A stretch of DNA of 64,000 nt from Daucus carota subsp. sativus (GCF_001625215.2 NC_030383.2:62610949-62674948); one strand, 5' to 3'. Positions 25,661 to 38,218 are shown, counted from the first letter of the stretch. Notes: a model not told the origin generated them from the sequence alone. Numbers and translations: made by a program.

Positions 25661-26327
25661 TATTAATTATAAACTTTAGTTAAAAATAAAATTCTAAAAT
25701 AATTAATGAGAATAATTGTGGATATTCTTTAAAAATAACTGTGGTTGAGAAGTGCAGACGGTTTTTTTTTTTTATTTCTATATTTTCTAATAATATGTGC
25801 CTGTTTGTCTAGGGTCGTTTCGGGTTTTTTTCGATAAGAAGCCGACTTCTGTTTTTCTTGATCCGTTTGTGTAAAAAGTGAAAGGTACTGCTTTTTATAA
25901 ATAGTTGAGAATGCTAACTTTTATTCTATGACTTATACTTATTTTCCAAAAAATTTAATCACTTCTAATTTTTAAATTGCTCCTCCCTTCTAGTCCACTT
26001 TTTTATACAAATAGATGCATTTTTTTAGATTCAGCCAAATGGTTTAGGTATATAAAAAATTAAAAATGCGATATTTTTTATCGTGTCGAAATAAACTTTA
26101 GATACTTTTAAATAATTTTTTTCTGATTAAAAGAACAGCTCATTTAAAAATTAAATACAATCAAAAATTTTTTGAAAAAAATAAATATTTGTACACATTA
26201 CATACACAGTTGGAGTGGGAATGCCTCCTGAGCATCTGATCATCCCACAACATTGTGAAACACGAACACTCTCAAACACTCTGAAATTTGGCGTGCCCTA
26301 ATCGACAACCTTAACATCAGACACAGA

Positions 26328-29300
26328 ATGGAACATGAAGGCAAGCTCTATTTCCCACAAAAACAACCTTTTAACACATGGGTCTTTTGTCTTCGTGTCT
26401 ATTCATGTGTGTTTGTAATAACTTTATTGTTTGAATTGATTTTAAGCTCTTTTTGCAGAACAAAAGTCGAACCCATCTGCAATGGTGAATGCCCTGTTGT
26501 GTAAGAGAGCTAGGCTTCATGAGGAGCTTCGAGTTATCGAAAAGCAGGTTGCTTTGTTTAGGCCTAATGTTTGTGATTGTTGTTGTGTTTGGTGATCATG
26601 ATGTTGGGGTTTTTGTTTTTGTTTGGTTTGAGGTTTGTGTTGGGTTTCTTGATTGAAATGTGGGTGCTTTTTGTAGTATGATTCATGTATAACGCGATGA
26701 ATATCGTGTGTTCTTCGGTTGTTTGATGATCATGAAGTAGGGGGTTACTAATTGTTGAATATCAGGTTTCTTTTAAGTGTATTGGGTATTTATTCTTGAT
26801 TTTGATGATCGCAATGTTGGGGGTTTTCTTGTTGTTTGATGTAAAGTTTAATTTGGGTTCTTAATTGGATTGTGAGTTCTTTATACCGTATGAATCATAC
26901 AAGATTATTATTGGGGTTATTTTTTTTATTTTTTTTCGTTTGGCATATCTTGTATTTTCTTAGCATTGTTTGTTTAGTAACTTGTCAAGTGTACATGTTG
27001 ATGTAGTTTAATTTGTTCAATTCAAGAGCTTTTTTGTGTTGGAATAGGTGCCTATATATGAAATGTTTGCGGGTTCCATGAAAAGAATTTCCTTAGTCAT
27101 ATAGTACCCAGTTATGCATAAGGCTTGCGTACATCTGTCTTTCCCCAAACGTACTTCCAACTTCCAAGTGGGACATAGGATTTCTTGTAATTTCTTTAGT
27201 CACATAATGCATAAGGTTTGCGTACATCTATTTAGCAAAAAAAAAAAGGTTTGCGTACATCTGTCTCTCCCTGAATGTTCTTCCAAGTGCGGCATAGGTT
27301 ATTTCTGTAACCATGAATAGATTGGTATTATTTAAGCGGTTACAGTACTAGGTGTCAAGTAATATCTTCGTTAAAAACAAATTTATAGTATTTTGATGTT
27401 CCTCCTAACACCCACATGTATACAAAGTATTTTTTCTAAGAAATTCAACGACATTGTTTTTCTCTGTAATGTATACCTCATTCATGTATATGTTCAACCT
27501 ATTCGATGATCCATTCTTCGGCTGAACCGGGCTAGTTAGTAGTCTAGTAGATAAATACAGTTCTAGTTAATTGTCTATGTGCGGCTGATGCTAAGTTATG
27601 TTACAGGTTTATGATATGGAGACAAGTTATCTACATGATCCTAGCCAGTGTGGCAATGTACTGAAAGGCTTTGAAGGGTTTTTATCATCATCTAAGAGCA
27701 CTAATCTGTAAATTCTGAATCTTCCTCGTATCTTACTTACTAAGTTCTTGTAATTTCTTTGCAGATTGTGTGATTTAATGAAGCTGTCTGTAGTGATATA
27801 CGGCTAGACCTAGACCTATAGTTCTAACAAATTACATCATTCTTTAAGCATATAGTTCAATCTCTAGTCTAGCTGACACAGTGAAATTTTCCGCCACAAC
27901 CAAAAGTACAATCTGCTAAACTATACGAACAGCATCGGTGTACATTTTGAAAGTGAACCAGGCTGATATTATGTTTTCTCTTCTTTTTTTAAAGTCAAAA
28001 TTTTGTATTTATCCTCGTATTTTGATTCTGCGGCTTTCAATCAGCAGAAAGTCTCCCATATTTTATCCGACTAATGATGGTAACGAGTGCTCAAAAGTAA
28101 GAGAAAGCTTAGTCAGCTTCTTCTTTTGTAATAGGTTTCGTAGTAGATCGATACGCAACTGGTTGAAAGCTTAAATAATGTTGAAACATGAAGAGCAAGG
28201 TTTAATATAAAGATCAACCCACATTACAAATATGGCAATTTTCGACTGTTAAGAACTTTTGGATGTTTTTTTGATAAGGAGAACTTGTGGATGTTGATTG
28301 CATAAAAATTATTGTATTATAGTTGACCACAACAGCTAACCAACCAATTTGTGGATGCAGCTTAAAGCGTTCGAGAAAATTTGGACCTGAAGATCGCCTT
28401 TTTTCACTATCTTCTATCACCTCACCTGCGGTATGTTTAATTTCAAAATGCTACTGTCAGCCATGTATTAAAGAGTACTATCGACAGGCCTCGGTTGTGT
28501 CCTGGATATTAAATAACATCAATACAGAGTTTGTAAATATCAAAGGATTTAAAAGTCAACAACTGTCATTGCCATCTGGATTTGGTATTATTCATTTTCA
28601 GTTATATGTGTACTTCTATTTCATAGTTGCTGGAAGGAGGTTTAATGTCATTCGGGAAACAGTTTTAGTCTCAAACAGTAATGTATATGTTGCTGTCTAG
28701 TTGTTGCTATAAGGAAGCAATTGTAAGGCTCAATGTTTTACTCTTGTGGAAAACATATGCCCTCTTTGGTCTGATGGTACCTTCCTCCGGAACCACAAGA
28801 ATCCTTGATCCTCTTTCAGGATGTTATGGGTGAGTGTCATTTATCAATAAAAGGAGAGAGAGTGTGTTGATTATCAGTGGGAGGGAGGGAGGTCAGAATT
28901 ACAGTTTAAAAGGTGAAGCACTGACTTTAAAAGTTGAAATTGCAGGCGGTGAATTACTAGGAGTTCCTTATTCCTTTTTTTAGGTAGGTAGGAATCGTCA
29001 TTTTGAGCTGCAACTCTTGTACCAATATATAATATAGAGTGAATAGGACCTTGAATATTTGTGAAAGTAAAAAAGTTTATTTGTGGCCTTGTGGATATTC
29101 TCTGGTAGAGTGATAATACGGCATCAAATCTTTAATTGTAAATTTTATTCTAAAAGCTCTATCGTCAGTTAACCCATCTTTGTTTTGTTTCCGTCAAGGA
29201 TAAATCGCTTTGTGAGTTACTTGGTAAGGAGTTCTGTATCAATACCTAGCATAATATTAATTTAATCAATACATTGTTGTTTCTATTTTCTTGTACTGTC

Positions 29301-29351
29301 CCAAATGTCCATTTGAAAAGAAACATAATTGTACAAGTTTAATCAAGGAAG

Positions 29352-29395
<44 letters not shown>

Positions 29396-29733
29396 AGCTG
29401 ATACTTATCTGTTATATATGGCTGGTCTTCTACATTTACTTGTGTAACAGCAATTTTTTACTGAATTTTTTGTTGGCTTTATTTAGGCTGAGGAGCATGC
29501 TGCTGCTCGAGATGCTGGAGGTTTAATGGCAAACGGGCAGTAAGTACATTTTTTATTCTGAATTAAGCAAATATTGTGTGAGCATACGCATACACAACTG
29601 CATTACATGATTGCTCTTCTTTCGTTGCAGAGGAAAACCAAAGAGGGGTAGAGGCCCAAGAGACGGAAGAAGAAGCAAGCAGTCAAGTGAACCAGATTTT
29701 GACTATGATGATGATCCTGACGTGATACTGTGA
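26328..29733 (+). CDS. EAF6: EAF6-type subunit of NuA4 histone acetyltransferase
   Basis: Six coding exons: 26328-26340, 26459-26547, 27607-27707, 28361-28430, 29487-29539 and 29631-29733. They join in phase to a 142-residue nuclear protein. It matches the plant EAF6 family, a small subunit of NuA4-type H4/H2A.Z acetyltransferase complexes: the N-terminal coiled coil (ALLCKRARLHEELRVIEKQ), then VYDMETSYLHDPSQCGNVLKG, then RKFGPEDRLFSLSSITSP, then a basic Gly/Arg stretch and the acidic tail PDFDYDDDPDVIL. Intron 1 appears to use a GC donor (GAAG|GCAAGC at 26341). With it the N-terminus reads MEHEEQKSNPSA, as in the family. Intron 2 holds SINE-like fragments and intron 4 a 41-base T tract. The name rests on recalled family sequence. 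Confidence 0.92.
27106..27300 (+). repeat. SINE-like fragments in EAF6 intron 2
   Basis: Three copies of GCGTACATCT preceded by GG(C/T)TT (near 27120, 27217 and 27248), with following CTTTCCC-type and TTCCAAGTG(G/C)G blocks, recall the 3' half of plant TS/Au-type SINEs (consensus feature AAGGTCTGCGTACA). They are fragments only, in tandem; the assignment is tentative. Confidence 0.4.
29354..29394 (+). repeat. 41-base poly-T tract in EAF6 intron 4
   Basis: An uninterrupted run of T lies about 90 bp upstream of the acceptor of exon 5 (29487). It could be the reversed poly-A tail of an old retroposed insertion, or simple slippage expansion. Confidence 0.85.
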
Positions 29734-29759
29734 AGAAACTTTCGGCATGGTAGTGGGAT

Positions 29760-30345
29760 CATTACAAAGTTTATCTCTAATCTCTAGACCTTAAAGAAAG
29801 AGTTCTTTTGCTTTTATGCTTCCAAATTTTGATCTGCCCTTAGGAAGATTATACCGAAATATTCGTCTAGATTGCTAGATTATACATGTCTCTCAGAAGC
29901 TTAAGTAAATCAACTAATTGTACTCCATAGAGTTGCTATTGTGATTTAGTGGGAAGCTTAAGATTCTTCTTTCTTAAGCTGCAGTAGAAACGTCCTAGTT
30001 ATGGGAAAATTTACAATTATGCAACCATTTTTATTTTGTTTTGTTGCACAAAGCTATGTAATTACAAGTGTTTCATGTCCACAAAACAAAACTGAGTAAA
30101 AAGACAAAAGTCAGTTACATGCCAAACTGAGTACATCCTGTCTCAACAATTTGACCTAATATATATACACCTCAGATATGCCCCCTATGTTTCAGCTCAA
30201 ATGTTCAATTGTTCTTTCTTTCCCAGAGTTGACAAAAATGCAAATATACGAAGTTAGATTCTCCAATTATTTTAGAAAACTTTAAAATGATGGTTAAGAA
30301 TTCAAATTTTAATACTCCAACCCTCTCATTTTTATAAACCAGGAA
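29760..30345. other. EAF6 3' flank, no gene seen
   Basis: This is the 3' untranslated and downstream region of the EAF6 gene, up to the target-site duplication of the next transposon. No open frame of interest. Confidence 0.5.
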
Positions 30346-31018
30346 ATTCAAAAAGGGAAAATTAATTTAAAGGTCCCTGAACTATTGGTGTTTTATTGTC
30401 TAGGTCCCTGAAATAAAGATTCCAATATCCGGATCACTTATGTTTTCAGTTTTCTTATTTGAGTCTTTCCGTTAACTAAGATTCTAAAGGACGTTAGAAT
30501 CTTGCTGACGTGGCAGACTTGTTGACACATGTATATGAATTTTATTTTAGAGGTCCCTGAACTATTAATAATTTTCTTATCTGAGTCCTTTCATTAATTT
30601 AAAATTTATTATGTATTAAGATACTAAAATTTAATAGACTTAGAAGGTATTCAATTTTTAGTACAACTTAAGCTTTTTAATTCGTAATTATTTTAAAAAT
30701 CTAATAGATAATAAAAAAAACATTAATATAACACAGTAAAATAAACATTAATATATTTATTAATATAACACAATAAATATATTAATGTTTATTTTACACA
30801 ATAAATAAATTAGTGTTTACTAATTAATTAATAAATATTATATATTTTACTGTGTTATATTATGTTTTAACTCGTGTTTCCATGTATCTTAATTTATTGT
30901 TTATTAGTTTTTTTTATCATATAATAAATTACATGTAAAAGAAACTTGCCAAGAACATTGTCATAACAAACACAAAGGTTATAGTCCTATTTTTTTTTAA
31001 AAAAAGCCTCACAAGATA

Positions 31019-31351
31019 TTGGCCCTATTTGGAAGATAGAGGTGTGGGCCAAAATTAGAGGTTTGGGGTGGTTTAGAGGTTTGACCACTAAAATCCGCTA
31101 ATACAAGTGTTTGGTAGTTAACGGATTTAAATAGAGGTTTGGACCCAAAAAGCTAATTTTGAAAAAGCTACTTTGAGGAGTTTTTTGGGTTAGAGGTTTT
31201 GGTTTGTGTCAGAAAAAGCTAATAAATCCGCTATTAATCAAACGGTTTTACGAGAAACAGCTAATTCAATCCGCTAGTCAAAAAATCTATTTCAATCCGC
31301 TAGTCAAAACATCTGATTCAATCCGCTAACAGCTAATCCCCAAACAGGGCC
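31019..31351. mobile_element. MITE nested in the 1.76-kb element
   Basis: Ends GGCCCTATTTGG (left) and CCAAACAGGGCC (right) are inverted, with further shared AATCCGCTA blocks inside. The target-site duplication is not clear. Non-coding. Confidence 0.65.
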
Positions 31352-31485
31352 ATGGTCAAAAACTCTAATAACAAATCAATTTTGAATTTATTTAACTTAA
31401 AAGCCATGTTACAATTCAATATTAATTTATCAAATAACTATCAATATTAATTTTGCAAGAATTCCAATTGGTGTTACACATAATA

Positions 31486-31721
31486 CTCCCTCTGTTTTTG
31501 AAATATAAGTCGTTTGACTTTTTTGCACACATCTCTAAGTCAATTGACCGCATGTTAAAAATCATTATTTTTGAAATTTTTCTTTTCTGAATAAAAATAT
31601 AAATCATATATTTTTATTCAAAAAAAGAAAATTTTAAAAATAATGATTTTTGACGTGCGGTCAAAGGACTTAAAAATACGTGCAAAAAAGTCAAACGACC
31701 TATATTTCAAAACGGAGGGAG
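31486..31721. mobile_element. Stowaway-like MITE nested in the 1.76-kb element
   Basis: Ends CTCCCTCTGTTTTTGAAATA (left) and TATTTCAAAACGGAGGGAG (right), flanked by TA on both sides. 236 bp. The interior is a near-perfect palindrome around 31610. Confidence 0.87.
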
Positions 31722-32486
31722 TATTATCTATTAGACGTTTAAAATAATTACGAATTAAAAAACTTAAGTTGTACTAAAAATTGAATACCTTCTAAACCGA
31801 TTAAATGTTAGTATCTTAATACATAATAAATTTCGAATGATAAAGAAATAAAGTGCTTAGTTTCGTTTAAATCAATGGAAGAACTCACATAAGAAAATTA
31901 CTAATAGTTTATAGACTTTTAAAATAAAATTAATATACACGTGTCAACAATTCTGCCACATCATCAAGATTGTAACGTCCGTTAAAATCTCAGTTAACGG
32001 AAGGACTCAAACAATTAAACTGAAAACGTAAGTGACCCGGATATTGGAATCTTTATTTCAGGGACCCAGACAATAAAATACCAATAGTTCAGTGATCTTT
32101 AAATTAATTTTCCCATTCAAAAATAAGTAAAAGCTATGTAAAAGAAGTACATTTTAATCAAAATACATTAAAAAAATAATAATTCAACTGAATCAACAAT
32201 CTCTTATTTCATATGTTATAATAGAAGATAATTTTAAGTAACAAACAAATAAAATCAGAATAAAAATTCATGAAACACATATTCAAAATTTTGAATTCTT
32301 TTTTAATTCAATTTTATACCGAAAATTCGAATAATCCGATTTACTAATTTTAGTGCTCACCCCAGAGTCCCAGACCATCAACCCACATACCCAAATTGCA
32401 AAATTTACGAGTTTGGTCATTTCTAAAACAGCCGGCGGGAGGGAGGGGCTTCTCCTTTTTCTCTTATCCACCTCAACTTTTCACTC

Positions 32487-35400
32487 ATGAATCTACTGGT
32501 ATGTATCTTTATTTTCTTTCTCTTATGTATCTTTGTTCTCCAAGCTTTAATCTTTTCTTGAACTTGTTATACTTGAGTAGTTTTGTCATTGTTTTTTCTG
32601 GATTAAGCTTGTTCACTTTAATGGTATTCAAGTTCTTGATTATAAAGATTACATTTTGATAAAAGGGTAAGATATTTATACACAAAATATGGGTTTCAAG
32701 CTTTTTAATTGAGTACCCATGTCAATCTTTTTGCTTCATTGAGCTTTTTTGCTCAGTTAATTGTGTATTTTAGTGTTTATATTGAGTTTTTGAGTGTAAA
32801 GATGATGGTTTTGTGAAAGGGTAATGTGGGTTTTAATGTTATGTGTGTGTTTAACCTGTGAAAATGACTAAATGAGTAACTAGATTAGTGTTGATGTTTA
32901 TTAAGCATTTTACGCACTCTGTTGTTCATTTAAAAGTGTTGTTATTGAGTTCTTGGTTGTAAAGATGATACTTTGATAATAGGGTAAGATAAAGATGCCA
33001 AAGAAAGAGGAACCCGTCACTCCGCCAAGTCAAGTTCCTGTCTTTTGGATTGAAACTTCTGATTCTCAGTCTCGGCAATATCAATTTGAAACCGATGGCC
33101 AACTTTCGGTTAGTATTTTCATTTAGCTTTGCATTTTGTATATGTGATTGATTATATGTAGCTAAAGTTTTGATTATCACGTAATTGTGGTTCATTAATG
33201 TATTGGTGATCAGCTGATTCCAAATATGAATCATATATGTATATGTATTTATTACCTACCGTAGTTTAGTTTTGACCTCAAAATTAATTTTAGTTGATTG
33301 AAGAGTAGTAGTGGCATGGTAATGCGATGATTATGATAAATTTGAGAACGTTGCTGGTAAATTTTTGCCATCGCAATATTTTCAATGTAAAAGCGAATGA
33401 AAGAGTTTAGGACAACCCTGGAGTATTTATGCTACACACGGGTGTTTAATTGCTCATAATTGTTACATGACGAACTTTTATAGTTTCCACTGACCCAGGT
33501 TGTCAGTAAAGTGATCCATTTTGTTACCATTTACGAGTTTGATTTGTCCTTATTGTGACTTTCATACAACGATACACACCCCTTCCCATTACCTTTCTTT
33601 TTGTGTTTATGGTTGCTTTACTGCCATTACCAAACTCATAACTTGTATAGGGTGGTTAACAGCTATGTTCTGCCAAATCTTTATTTCATCTCGAGTACGT
33701 ATGTCGGACACTGAACCTTCATTTTAGGCCAAAAATATGCAAAATAAAAAAAATTAAAAAATCGTAGTATGCCAAGTCTGAGAGTTGGGCACAAATTCAT
33801 ATTGAACGTTGCCAGCCGAATCTGGGTATCTTAGGAGGACAGTTTAGAGTTTAGACACGTATAGAATGATTGAAAATTAAGTTCCTTTGCACTACTAGTG
33901 TTTTGTCATGAACGCTTGGTACTTGAAAATGGAAGCTAGTTTGTGAAATTCAATTTGGAGGGTAGGAAAGGAATATGAAGTGAAACTTGGATTATTTTTT
34001 TTAACTGATTTAAGAAAGAATTAATTTACCAGATCGTTCTTATCATTCCCTTGCCTTTCGGCTCTGTCCGAAATAGCACTTGCAAAAACGCGAGAGGACC
34101 CAGCTTCTAGATCACAACTCCACTTCGCATCATATTAATACAGAGAATATTTTATTGTTACATAACTCTGCATTCATCATTTTGCCTTCAGTTTCAATCC
34201 ATTACTCCCTTATTACACTTAGCTTATTTCATAGATGGCAAAAATCTTTTTATTTTTCCACAAGTATGTTATGTTTGGAGTACACCATAAAAAGTCATAT
34301 TGAGTAAACTTTCTGGATATATTGTTTCTTCCTGTTCTCAAACTAAAACTATTCAACTAATTCATTAATACACCAATATGAGGTAGTATGATATATAATT
34401 AGTTTATGGAGGAACAACTTCTTTGAGCATGCTTACAAACCCATGGTGTTTACCGCAATAAACAGTCTCTCGATGCATTGAGCTTGTAGACATATTTAGC
34501 AGACCAAGTTATGTGTATCTATTTCTTGATGAATATGGATCTACTTTGCAGGTAAAGGTGCTTGATGACTCCAGACCAGTTATCCATAAAATGGCCGAAT
34601 CCTTCTTAAATCAGTTTTTTCCATCTGGTTATCCATATAGGTGAATTGCTTGATCATACTTGTATAAATATCGATGGTCCAGTATGGTCTGTACAGGCTA
34701 CTTATCGCTAGTCAGAGCAGAATCCTTTCGATAGTAATGTAAGTAATTAGTTGGTGCCGTGGTGCTTCTGCAGTGTGAATGAAGGGTATCTTAGGTACAC
34801 GCAATTCAGGGCAATGCAACACTTCACAAGTGCAGCTTTATCTGTGTTATCAACTCAGGTCTGTTTCTTGTTCATATTGAGCATCTGCATAGCAATTTAG
34901 CAACATCATACTTAAAAAAAAAAACTTGTAATAAAAATTACTTTGTAGTTGTACTACTAATTGTCTGTGAGCAACATTCTCCAATCAGATTTATAAACTT
35001 TTTGTTCTGGATTTGTATTTATATTGTGTATTTAGCATTGATTTTAAGTGCATCTTTTAGTTACAACTGGCATCGTGATAATCACAATTTGAATTCTTAT
35101 ATCTTAATCTCCCTATTCCATTGCAGTCTCTTCTGTATGCTGCAGGCTTACGACCTACCCCGGCACAGGCAACAGCTGTTAGTTGGGTAAGATAATAATT
35201 GCTAGAATTTCTACAGGATCAACTTTTCAAGCACTATTGCGTAGCAACATCTCTGACTTGCTGATAAACAGATCTTGAAAGATGGGATGCAGCATGCTGG
35301 AAAGCTTATATGTAGCAGTTTGGGAGCTAGAATGGATTCCGAGCCCAAACGTTGGAGGATATTAGGTGTGTCGTATGTTCCTGACTCTAAAGAGATCACT

Positions 35401-37508
35401 CTTTATATTTCTTTAAACAGTTGTTTTTTTATATTATTTTATCTTTTCTGGATGCCATTGGTTATGCTTCTTAGAACATTTACATAATTGAGTATTTGAA
35501 ATGTGCAGCTGATGTGCTGTATGATCTGGGCACTGGCTTGGAAGTTCTTTCTCCCTTGTGCCCACAGTTATTTCTTGAAATGGCAGGCCTGGGCAACTTT
35601 GCTAAGGTAAGTTATCCATGTCGATTTCTTGGGCGTATTAGTAGCTTCCCGGACTATCCTTATCATGTAGTTAAATACCACAAAAATAAATGACGAATTT
35701 CAGTTTGCATCTTTACGAGATTGCAAGTGAATAGGCATATTATGTAGACTCTGTTGTTGATCATATCCCCCCATTTAAGCCTGCTGATGTACACCATGTT
35801 TGTTGTTTGTAATCAGGGAATGGCTGTTGTTGCAGCAAGAGCTACTAGACTGCCAATATATTCTTCATTTGCCAAAGAAGGCAACCTCAGTGACCTGTTC
35901 GCGAAAGGGGAGGCCATCTCAACTGTTTTTAATGTTCTTGGGTTAGGTGCAGGAATCCAATTAGTTTCTACTGTTTGCTCATCTATGCAAGGAAAGGTAT
36001 CACTAATTCTGCTTCTTAATTCTCGGTCATAGTACTTGAATATATTTCACTCGATCATTCTTAATTTTTTTCTTTTAAGTAATGAACAATGTAGCTTATA
36101 TTGTTGAACTCCTTTAAATTGTAAAGAAAATATAGGTTTGCCTTATCTTTGTTGATCATTTCATGTCACTATAATATAAAAGATCATAAAATAACATAAA
36201 TGTATGCCAGCATCACAGCTCATGTACGTGAATCATTGTATCAGTTATTTTGAGTATATTATTAATGCCTCAAAATAGTATTATATTTGTCGGCTTTTCT
36301 TATTTTCATTTGTTGATTCTTTACTTTTTATTTTTTTTCGGTGTGTTGGATGTTTGTTTTTACACGAGTATATATCATAAAATTTGTTGATGCAAAACTT
36401 GTCATATATTTGATATTGAGATGATATTGGGTTGCTGCTTCATTCCCACATGTTTTCAACCATCTTTTATTGGTTAGTTCGATGGGTCAGAAATAATATA
36501 TTTCCATGACATTATATCAAACAGCACACTTCTGTATACTGGTGTCTTGTTTACTTTGATAAGTTTCCCGTGATAGCCTTTAAAAGTTATAAACATTATT
36601 ACCAAGTCCACGATTATATTTGATGCAGTTTTATGGTAACTATTGCACTTGGATTGCTTAGAGTTAGATTTCAGGTCAGCATACTGTAATAACAATATTA
36701 GCCAGCCTGAAGCGTCAATCAACTAAGGTAGTAATGACAAACATCAAATATAATCTGATCATGGCATTAATAGAAATATCCTCTAATCAGGTTTGTTAGA
36801 ATAATATACAGAATTGGCCATCAGTTCCAAGTTAAACGTACCCTGCATAACGTATGAAACTCTATATAACTTCGCATGTTGCAGATGATTGTGGGACCTC
36901 TCCTTTCCCTTGCCCATATTTGTTGTGTATGTGAAGAAATGCGAGCTACTCCTGTCAACACCTTGAATCCTCAAAGAACTGCCATGATTGTGGAAGATTT
37001 TTTAAAGGTCTGTTTATAAAATTTGAAGCATATGATAGCTGTTCTGTCTTAACTTTAACACAACTAATGTTTAATAAACCAGACAGGAAAAATATCCAGT
37101 CCTGCTGACTTGAGATACCGAGAAGATCTCTTATTTCCCGGGCGACTTATTGAGGATGCTGGAAGTGTTAAAGTGGGTAGGGATCTGCACAGGGCTATAA
37201 AGCCCTCAAAGCTTCGTCAAATCAAAGAACTATTCCCTGAAGAAAAATTTCTTTTGAATCGTGGAACTAGATGGACTGACATGGTATTGGAACAGAATGC
37301 TACTGGTGAAGACGCATTGAGGGGTTGGCTGGTTGCTGCATATGCTGCCAATATTGAAAAAAGTGCTCACGAGAATAATATCAATGCTTTAGAGGAGGCT
37401 TATGAGAAAATGAATAGCGTAATCACTCCGCTTGTCTCTGAGCTGCAGGCTAAAGGTTGGCACACAGATCGTTTTCTTGATGGAACTGGAAGCCGGTTTG
37501 CTTTTTAA
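32487..37508 (+). CDS. RUS2: Root UVB Sensitive family protein, RUS2/WXR1 type
   Basis: Ten coding exons: 32487-32498, 32983-33108, 34552-34640, 34774-34858, 35127-35186, 35272-35365, 35509-35606, 35817-35996, 36885-37007 and 37083-37508. All introns are GT-AG, and the exons join in phase to 430 residues, the usual RUS2 length. The DUF647 core is complete: FWIETSD near the start, FFPSGYPYSVNEGYLRYTQF, LRPTPAQATAVSWILKDGMQ, ARMDSEPKRWRILADVLYD, FLEMAGLGNFAKG and RLPIYSSFAKEGNLSDLFAK; the C-terminal part has WTDMVLEQNATGEDALRGW. RUS2 (WXR1) works with RUS1 in early seedling UV-B response and auxin transport; the biochemical activity is unknown. The first coding exon is only 12 nt (MNLL), supported because MNLL-GKIK matches the recalled Arabidopsis start MQFLEKIK. 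An in-frame TAG at 32980 rules out read-through. Confidence 0.94.
32627..32990 (+). repeat. Divergent tandem triplication in RUS2 intron 1
   Basis: Three related segments of about 45 bp, each with TT(C/T)TTG...TAAAGAT then TTTTG(A/T)-then-AGGGTAA, lie near 32630, 32782 and 32945, spaced about 155-160 bp. The third contains the acceptor of exon 2 (AG|GGTAAGAT). The first contains the same AG|GGTAAGAT string at about 32664-32673. Confidence 0.6.
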
Positions 37509-37559
37509 TATTAAGCATGATCAGGTAATACCTGTTTTTTCCCGGTATAGAGTTCTCTG

Positions 37560-37780
37560 CATTAAGGTAGTATGCATGCGCAATTGCATATTTAATTTCT
37601 TCCTGATATATATATCTCATCTCAGTCTAGGAAACTAAGACACGTGCAGTTTTTGTTTATGATTCTGTAGTTCATATAAGTACTTTGTATATGTAAAGAT
37701 GACAATTTTTCTGAAATTTCACCAGAATCATTATAAGAAACTAAACTTTAAACAACTGCAAAAAATTTTAAATTTCTTGA
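37560..37780. other. RUS2 3' flank
   Basis: This is the 3' untranslated and downstream region of the RUS2 gene. No separate feature seen. Confidence 0.4.
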
Positions 37781-38218
37781 GTGGTGTTGCTAGGGGTCCC
37801 GCCTAGGCCTGTAATTCGAGTCATGCCTCTCGCAAGCAGCTCGAGCTCGAACACGTTTAATGAGACCCGACCCGGCTCGAGCTCGAACAAGATTTCATAC
37901 TCGTTTAGTTAAATGAGCCAGCTCAACTCGACTTGTGAAATTAAATGATCCGAGTTCATTTAGAGGTTTAGACTCGATTAAGTGTAAAATTAAACAAGCC
38001 GGCTCGACCGACTCGTTAAAATCGGCTCGTTTAGCTAAATGAGCCGGCTCGACTTGTAAAATTAAACGAGTCGAGTTTAGGTAGAGGTTTTGGCTCGATT
38101 AAATTAAACAAGCCGGCTCGCCCGACTCGATTAACCTTTCGTATTATTGCCCGACTCGAAACTTTGCTCGCTCGGCCCGAATTACAGCCCTAGTCCTCCA
38201 CACCCTTAGCAACGCCAC
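37781..38218. mobile_element. Inverted-repeat element rich in CTCGAGC/GGCTCG
   Basis: The left end (GTGGTGTTGCTAGGGGT, then CCTGTAATTCGAG) and the right end, reverse-complemented (GTGGCGTTGCTAAGGGT, then GGCTGTAATTCGGG), match over about 40 bp. The interior is dense in GAGCTCGA, CCGGCTCG and GACTCG units, much more GC-rich than its surroundings. No frame and no clear target-site duplication. Confidence 0.6.

Larger units (their letters stand above)
30346..32123. mobile_element. 1.76-kb Mutator-like element with 9-bp TSD and nested MITEs
   Basis: The element proper is 30355-32114. It is flanked by an exact 9-bp repeat ATTCAAAAA (30346-30354 and 32115-32123). The arms are inverted copies of more than 300 bp beginning GGGAAAATTAATTTAAAG; they share GTCCCTGAACTATTGG-like, ACGTGGCAGA-like and TTAAGTTGTACTAAAAATTG blocks. 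Size of duplication and GGG start fit Mutator. It has no transposase. It has itself been hit by a MITE at 31019-31351 and a Stowaway at 31486-31721. It ends about 360 bp upstream of the first coding exon of the RUS2 gene. Confidence 0.85.

Noticed and set aside
32926-33234. Minus-strand 102-codon frame over RUS2 exon 2
   Set aside because: It is antisense to a coding exon with matching homologues; composition is typical of chance frames.
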